From NCBI GenBank assembly GCA_900545605.1, contig UQZL01000007.1, positions 1 through 64,000 on the forward strand: a stretch of DNA of 64,000 bases, read 5' to 3'. Under the pieces are notes generated by a model. The model made no database searches. It had not been told where the DNA came from and saw only the letters and a program-made list of their open reading frames with translations. Positions within the stretch are counted from its first letter, which is position 1; the number at the start of each line of letters is the position of its first letter. A program made the position numbers and the translations under genes. Positions 51,873 to 64,000 of this stretch are shown here, piece after piece. The stretch is from an uncultured Collinsella sp. (lineage in GTDB: Bacteria; Actinomycetota; Coriobacteriia; Coriobacteriales; Coriobacteriaceae).

Positions 51873-53009
51873 ATGCGTCTGCCCATGAATACCTCGCTTG
51901 CCACGCTCAAGCCCTCCGGCATCCGTCGGATTAACGCGCTCGCCGCCCAGCATCCGGGGTGCATCGCGCTCGCGCTCGGCGAGCCCGATTTTCCCACGCC
52001 CGATGTGATTAGCGCCGAGGTGACCGCCGCACTGGACCGCGGCGACACGCACTATCCGCCCAACAACGGTCGCCCCGCCCTGCGTGAGGCGTTATCTGCC
52101 TACATGGGGGATGCGGGCCTTACGTTTTCGGCGGACGAGGTCATTCTGACCGACGGTGCGACCGAGGCCCTGTCGGCAGCATTCATGGCTATGCTCAACC
52201 CAGGCGACGAGGTCATTATTCCCACGCCGGCCTTTGGCCTGTACGAGAGCATCGTCGTGGCCAATCACGCCAAGGCGGTCTTTTTGGATACGGAGCCTGC
52301 GCAATTCCAGATTGACGAGGACGCACTTCGTGCTTACGTGACGCCGGCGACCAAGGCCATCGTCATCTGCTCGCCCAACAATCCTACGGGTTGCATCCTC
52401 AACACGGCGTCGCTCGACGCCGTGGCGCGCGTGGCGGAGGAGGCGGGCATCTACGTGGTCTGCGACGATGTATACAACCGCCTGGTCTACGTGGACGGCT
52501 ACGAGCGCTTTGCCCAGCGCCACCCGGAGCTACGCGAGCAGACGGTAGTCATCGAGAGCTTCTCCAAACCCTGGGCCATGACCGGCTGGCGTTTGGGCTG
52601 GCTCGCAGCCGCAGCCCCCGTCATCGCCGAGATCGCAAAGGCCCACCAATACTTAGTATCGAGCGCCGTCTCCTTCGAAATGGACGCCGCAGCCCGAGCC
52701 CTCACCGTCGACCCAACTCCCATGCTCGAAGTCTACCGAGCCCGTCGCGAACGCGTACTCGCAGCCTTAGACGCCATGGGCCTCGACGTAGTAGAGCCCG
52801 CAGGAGCCTTCTACACTTTCCCGAGCATCAAAAAGTTCGGCCTAACAAGTGAGGACTTCTGCATCAAAGCCATCAAAGAGGCAAACGTAGCCCTAGTCCC
52901 TGGAAACTGCTTCGGCACCGAAGGCCACATCCGCCTAAGCTACTGCGTCTCCGACGAAAACCTGGACGAAGGCCTCCACCGCCTGTCCACCTTCGTCTCA
53001 ACCCTATAG
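51873..53009 (+). CDS. PLP-dependent aminotransferase, class I/II
   Basis: A 378-residue fold-type I aminotransferase, probably acting on an aromatic or branched amino acid or aspartate. The catalytic lysine is in ESFSKPWAMTGWRLGW (about 232), with SPNNPTG (about 170) and CDDVYNRLVY (about 200) for the cofactor. The C-terminal arginine for the carboxylate is in HIRLSYC (about 353). GAAAGGAAC precedes the ATG. From about position 52,630 the codon choice changes: GTA, CTA, TTA and GAA become common, while the first 230 codons use GTC/GTG, CTC/CTG and GAG. The reading frame and motifs stay intact. Confidence 0.88.
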   Translation: MRLPMNTSLATLKPSGIRRINALAAQHPGCIALALGEPDFPTPDVISAEVTAALDRGDTHYPPNNGRPALREALSAYMGDAGLTFSADEVILTDGATEALSAAFMAMLNPGDEVIIPTPAFGLYESIVVANHAKAVFLDTEPAQFQIDEDALRAYVTPATKAIVICSPNNPTGCILNTASLDAVARVAEEAGIYVVCDDVYNRLVYVDGYERFAQRHPELREQTVVIESFSKPWAMTGWRLGWLAAAAPVIAEIAKAHQYLVSSAVSFEMDAAARALTVDPTPMLEVYRARRERVLAALDAMGLDVVEPAGAFYTFPSIKKFGLTSEDFCIKAIKEANVALVPGNCFGTEGHIRLSYCVSDENLDEGLHRLSTFVSTL

Positions 53010-53059
53010 CCATCAGGGACGCAACACATCAGCCCACCGACATAAGGATTATGCGTGGG

Positions 53060-53281
53060 GGCGTCGCTCAACGGAAAACCGGGCTGCCCCAAAGTCACCG
53101 CAGGCCGCGCCGCCGAAGGCCGGGCGCAAGGTTTTCGTAGATTCCGCACGAGCCGGAAAGCACTTAATGTGCTTTCCGAGCGAGCCCAGGACCTGACCGA
53201 GCGAAAACCTTGCGCCCGGCCTTCGGCGGCGCGGCCGGATGGTGGAATTGTGTGCAGCCCGGTTTTCCGTTGACCGACGCC
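53060..53281. repeat. 222-bp inverted repeat, MITE-like
   Basis: The outer arms (53060-53087 and 53254-53281) match over 27 of 28 bases. Inner arms (53103-53137 and 53202-53236) match perfectly over 35 bases. The apex has GGAAAGCAC/GTGCTTTCC. The right outer arm contains the -35 box of the rplJ promoter. No transposase gene is present. Confidence 0.88.
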
Positions 53282-53298
53282 GGGGTCCCCGCCATAAT
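53270..53298 (+). promoter_or_regulatory. promoter of rplJ-rplL
   Basis: TTGACC and CATAAT are separated by 17 bases. The -35 box lies in the end of the inverted repeat. Confidence 0.8.
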
Positions 53299-53324
53299 AC
53301 TTTCGGTTCACGCACGAATCCGCT

Positions 53325-53400
53325 GCCAGAGACAGCCGGCGCAAACGGGTCTTACCCGCGAGCTTAATGGGACTTCCCGCCAGCCGAGGTGGTCGAGTAG
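53325..53400 (+). ncRNA. ribosomal protein L10 leader
   Basis: The pairs AGACAGCCGGCGC and GCCAGCCGAGG with intervening stems follow the known L10 leader, in which L10 with L7/L12 binds and lowers expression of its own operon. It lies between the promoter and the attenuator. Confidence 0.7.
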
Positions 53401-53412
53401 ATATGTCTTCTC

Positions 53413-53449
53413 GCCCCCGTCGCTCATGCAGCGCGGGGGCTTTCTTTTT
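53413..53449 (+). terminator. attenuator before rplJ
   Basis: GCCCCCG and CGGGGGC flank an inner CGCT/AGCG pair, and TTTCTTTTT follows. It is well placed for L10-controlled early termination. Confidence 0.8.
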
Positions 53450-53514
53450 GGACATGCCCCCGTCACGTCCTTGTGGCGGACCGTGCCCGGAAAGAATTCG
53501 AGGAGGTGTAATTC

Positions 53515-54036
53515 ATGCCCCAGCAGTACAAAATCGACAAGGTTGCAGAGATCGAGTCCCGTATCGCCGAGAACGCCGGTCTGTTCGTCGTCAACTACAA
53601 CGGTCTGACGGTTAAGCAGGCTCAGGAGCTGCGTCATCAGCTTCGCGAGTGCGGCGCCGAGATGAAGGTCTACAAGAACAACCTGGTCAAGATCGCTCTC
53701 AAGAACCAGGAGCAGCCCGAGCTCGACGAGATCCTCGCCGGCCCCGTCGCTTATGTGTTCTACGAGTCCGAGCCGGTCGAGGCCGCTAAGGCCCTTAAGG
53801 ACTTCTCCGCTAAGTCCAAGGGCGTCCTTGAGATCAAGGGCGGTATCTCCGACGGCAAGGCCGTTTCCGCTGATGATGTTAAGGCTATCGCCGAGCTGCC
53901 CACCAAGGATCAGCTTCTCGGCCAGATCGCCGGTCTCATCTCCGGTTTCGCTCGCGACATCGCTGTCTGCGTCAACGGCGTTTCCTCTGGTCTCGCTCGT
54001 TCGATCCAGCAGGTCTCCGAGCAGAAGGCAGCCTAG
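53515..54036 (+). CDS. rplJ: ribosomal protein L10
   Basis: L10 is the base of the L7/L12 stalk. The 173 residues begin with QQYKIDKVAEIESRIAENAG and have NNLVKIAL and the C-terminal helix that binds L7/L12 dimers (QIAGLISGFARDIAVCVNGVSSGLARSIQQ). AGGAGGTG lies seven bases before the ATG. It is cotranscribed with rplL but separated from rplK-rplA by 25.7 kb, which is unusual, as the four genes commonly form one cluster. Confidence 0.97.
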   Translation: MPQQYKIDKVAEIESRIAENAGLFVVNYNGLTVKQAQELRHQLRECGAEMKVYKNNLVKIALKNQEQPELDEILAGPVAYVFYESEPVEAAKALKDFSAKSKGVLEIKGGISDGKAVSADDVKAIAELPTKDQLLGQIAGLISGFARDIAVCVNGVSSGLARSIQQVSEQKAA

Positions 54037-54138
54037 TTGCTGTTTTCACCCGCGGCGGCAACGCCGCACCCCTGGCGCATTCGCGTCGTGTTTTAACTGA
54101 TCTCCGTGCATCCGCACGGAAACCGAAAGGACTTAGAA

Positions 54139-54516
54139 ATGGCTAAGCTTACCACCGATGAGATCATCGATGCTCTTAAGGAAATGACCCTTCTCGAGGC
54201 TTCCGAGCTCGTCAAGGCTATCGAGGACACCTTCGGCGTTTCCGCCGCTGCTCCTGCCGCTGTTGTCGCCGCTCCCGCTGCTGGCGCTGCTGAGGCCGAG
54301 GAGAAGACCGAGTTTGACGTCGTGCTCGAGGGCTTCGGCGACAACAAGATCCAGGTCATCAAGGCCGTCCGTGAGCTCACCAACCTTGGCCTGAAGGAGG
54401 CCAAGGAGGTCGTCGAGGGCGCTCCCAAGGCTGTTCTCGAGGGTGCCAAGAAGGAGGACGCCGAGGCTGCCAAGGAGAAGCTCGAGGCTGCTGGCGCTGC
54501 TGTCACCCTCAAGTAA
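54139..54516 (+). CDS. rplL: ribosomal protein L7/L12
   Basis: The multi-copy stalk protein that recruits translation factors. The 125 residues have the N-terminal dimer domain ([26 protein letters not shown]), an Ala/Pro-rich hinge (about 48-65) and the C-terminal factor-binding domain ([34 protein letters not shown] in order, ending AAVTLK). CCGAAAGGAC precedes the ATG at 54139. A strong terminator follows. Confidence 0.98.
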   Translation: MAKLTTDEIIDALKEMTLLEASELVKAIEDTFGVSAAAPAAVVAAPAAGAAEAEEKTEFDVVLEGFGDNKIQVIKAVRELTNLGLKEAKEVVEGAPKAVLEGAKKEDAEAAKEKLEAAGAAVTLK

Positions 54517-54543
54517 TCAGGCTTTCTCGCCAGATTTCTTTGC

Positions 54544-54577
54544 AGACGGGGTTCGCATTGCGAGCCCCGTCTTTTTT
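54544..54577 (+). terminator. terminator after rplL
   Basis: AGACGGGGTTCGCA pairs with GCGAGCCCCGTCT and is followed by TTTTTT. It separates rplJL from galU and rpoBC. Confidence 0.9.
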
Positions 54578-54830
54578 GTTTTTCGGTCCCTCGACATCGG
54601 TAGCTCAAACTGCCATGTTCTGTGATTTGCGTCGTATCGGGCACCCTGCCGTTGGGCAATAAAATTGCACCATTCGAGCAATAATTTGCGTTGACCTGCT
54701 GAAGAATTGTCTCTGCCTTGTAGCGACATATAGTTCCAGCGGTAAGATGCTTAGGTATCGCAATTTGGTCTGCGGCTGTGTGCCGCACGCATGGGGCGCT
54801 TTTGCGCCTGCGAAAGGATCTTTGAATAAC

Positions 54831-55739
54831 ATGAAGGCAATCATCCCCGCCGCCGGTCTTGGCACGCGTTTTCTGCCTGGCACCAAGTGCACGCCCAAAG
54901 AGATGCTGCCGGTGCTCGACAAGCCCGTCATTCAGTACGTCGTCGAGGAGGCGCTCGACCCCGAGGAAGTCGACGACGCCATCATCGTTACTTCTCCCGG
55001 TAAGCCCGAGCTACTGAACTACTTCCAGCCCGATCGCTCGCTCGAGAACCTGCTGCGCGAGCGCGGCAAGAACGCCTATGCCGATGCCGTCGCCCACGCT
55101 GGCGGTATGCCGGTCGACTTCCGCTATCAGTACGAGCCCAAGGGCCTCGGCCATGCTATTCGCTCTGCTGCCGACGCCGTGGCAGGGGAGAACTTCCTGG
55201 TTCTTCTGGGCGACTACGTTGTGCCTAACCGCGACATCTGCGACAAGATGCTCGCCGTTTCCAAGGAGCACGGTGGCGCTTCGGTTATCGCCGTCGCTGC
55301 TTGCTCGCCCGAGGAAGTCAGCCGCTACGGCGTTATCGCCGGTGAGCGCGTCGGTTCGCTCGAGGGTGCCGAGGACGTTGCCGATGCAGAGCCGGGCGCT
55401 GTCTGGCGCATCGGCGGTCTGGTCGAGAAGCCCGCTCCCGAGGCGGCTCCGTCCAATCTGTACATAGTCGGTCGCTACCTGCTGAGCCCGCTGGTCATGG
55501 ACCTGCTGGCAGATCAGCAGGCCGGCAAGGGCGGCGAGATCCAGCTCACCGACGCCATGGCCCGTTCGCTCGACCGCGAGGCCATGTATGCCGTCGTCAT
55601 TGACCCGCTGTCGGGCTACGACACCGGCACTCCCTCTGGCTGGATGGCCACCAACGCCCTCATGGCCGCAAGCGACCCCCGCTTTGCCGATGCCTTCTGG
55701 GATGCCATCGACGAGCGCGGCGGATTGATGCGCAAGTAA
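54831..55739 (+). CDS. galU: UTP-glucose-1-phosphate uridylyltransferase
   Basis: GalU makes UDP-glucose for envelope glycans. The 302 residues open with IPAAGLGTRFLPGTKCTPKEMLPV, the nucleotide- and metal-binding motif, followed by DKPVIQYVVEEAL, EPKGLGHAI, VLLGDYVV and GGEIQLTDAM. The ATG at 54831 fits the family start; GAAAGGATC is upstream. It is flanked by terminators, so it is its own unit inside the rplL-rpoB interval, where most bacteria have no gene. Confidence 0.94.
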   Translation: MKAIIPAAGLGTRFLPGTKCTPKEMLPVLDKPVIQYVVEEALDPEEVDDAIIVTSPGKPELLNYFQPDRSLENLLRERGKNAYADAVAHAGGMPVDFRYQYEPKGLGHAIRSAADAVAGENFLVLLGDYVVPNRDICDKMLAVSKEHGGASVIAVAACSPEEVSRYGVIAGERVGSLEGAEDVADAEPGAVWRIGGLVEKPAPEAAPSNLYIVGRYLLSPLVMDLLADQQAGKGGEIQLTDAMARSLDREAMYAVVIDPLSGYDTGTPSGWMATNALMAASDPRFADAFWDAIDERGGLMRK

Positions 55740-55759
55740 GCCTTCGGGCATCGACATTT

Positions 55760-55792
55760 ACGGGCGCGGACCTCGGTTCGCGCCCGTTTTTT
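55760..55792 (+). terminator. terminator after galU
   Basis: ACGGGCGCG and CGCGCCCGT pair perfectly and TTTTTT follows. Confidence 0.92.
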
Positions 55793-55835
55793 ATAAGAGC
55801 TGCGATTGCCGGCTCTCTGTTCACAGAAAATATAT

Positions 55836-55847
55836 GAACAGATGTTC
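55836..55847. promoter_or_regulatory. LexA-like SOS box upstream of rpoB
   Basis: GAACAGATGTTC has the form GAAC-N4-GTTC, which fits the Gram-positive SOS box. TTGCCG and AATATA, 17 bases apart, could form a promoter overlapping it. The main rpoB promoter is about 90 bases further on. Confidence 0.4.
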
Positions 55848-55925
55848 GATACACATACATCTACCTGCGTGTTTTCTGTCGAAAAACTTTGCTACTCCAA
55901 AAACTCAATCGCGTCAAGGCTTTTC

Positions 55926-55953
55926 TTGCCCAACGGTCGGTACCTGATAAACT
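55926..55953 (+). promoter_or_regulatory. promoter of rpoB-rpoC
   Basis: TTGCCC and TAAACT are 16 bases apart, about 73 bases before the rpoB start. Confidence 0.6.
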
Positions 55954-56026
55954 ATTAGGTTGCGATAACTGGCGAAGCTATGCCTCGCCAACCCACCGAG
56001 CATTTCCGTGAAGGAGGAAAAACCTG

Positions 56027-59518
<3,492 letters not shown>

Positions 59519-59524
59519 TTGACT

Positions 59525-64000
<4,476 letters not shown>

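Larger units (their letters stand above)
53010..53514. other. 505-base region: giant inverted repeat, rplJ promoter and leader
   Basis: No gene lies here. The left half is an inverted repeat of 222 bases, the middle holds the rplJ promoter and the right half the L10 leader with an attenuator. Confidence 0.7.

Overview
The window is a GC-rich (about 60%) bacterial chromosome segment. EF-Tu, the ribosomal and RNA polymerase genes, an LAATG-type wall-sorting signal, a lone DisA-IspD-IspF-CysS cluster and several families of short palindromic repeats point to a Coriobacteriia-type actinobacterium, most likely a Collinsella or close relative from the gut. No rRNA operon, phage, IS transposase or CRISPR array is visible.

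Layout. 0.2-2.6 kb: a ThrE-like amino-acid exporter and a DUF2798 membrane protein. 2.9-8.0 kb: a 1479-residue double 2-hydroxyacyl-CoA dehydratase activase fusion and an overlapping TetR gene, with a perfect 21-bp palindrome upstream. 8.2-12.5 kb: clpC and the dipeptidase gene pepD. 12.7-15.3 kb: a hipBA-type toxin-antitoxin pair with three operator boxes, then mntP behind a yybP-ykoY Mn2+ riboswitch. 15.5-21.0 kb: disA-ispD-ispF-cysS-rlmB-NYN, a likely single transcription unit. 21.0-22.4 kb: a one-gene HTH-HipA kinase with its own operator array. 22.6-27.9 kb: the translation cluster tRNA-Thr, a repeat field, tRNA-Tyr/Thr/Met-tuf, rpmG-tRNA-Trp-secE-nusG-rplK-rplA.

27.9-53.0 kb: accessory genes that separate rplKA from rplJL. 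They comprise a cytoplasmic ParB/BMP fusion with a phosphoesterase, MscS, a wall-anchored 5'-nucleotidase, an ABC uptake system, a WYL regulator, asnS, an OatA-like acyltransferase, crr, an esterase, a frameshifted zinc-ribbon membrane protein, a FeoA-FeoB fusion, an MFS exporter, a GH13 enzyme, a uracil/deoxyinosine glycosylase, one unknown gene and an aminotransferase. Most REP-like palindromes lie here. 53.0-64.0 kb: a 222-bp giant inverted repeat, an L10 leader with attenuator, rplJ-rplL, galU and rpoB-rpoC. The window ends exactly at the rpoC stop codon.

The most striking signals are in RNA polymerase. RpoB carries a rebuilt, longer fork-loop-2 segment. RpoC carries several substitutions in the bridge helix, and its C-terminal extension contains a helix-hairpin-helix region that aligns with the DNA-binding domain of the alpha subunit (alpha-CTD). 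The two catalytic-centre changes lie in segments that, from published structures as I recall them, both contribute to the streptolydigin pocket. Other leads are the HTH-HipA fusion, the ParB/BMP plus phosphoesterase module, and several undescribed repeat families.
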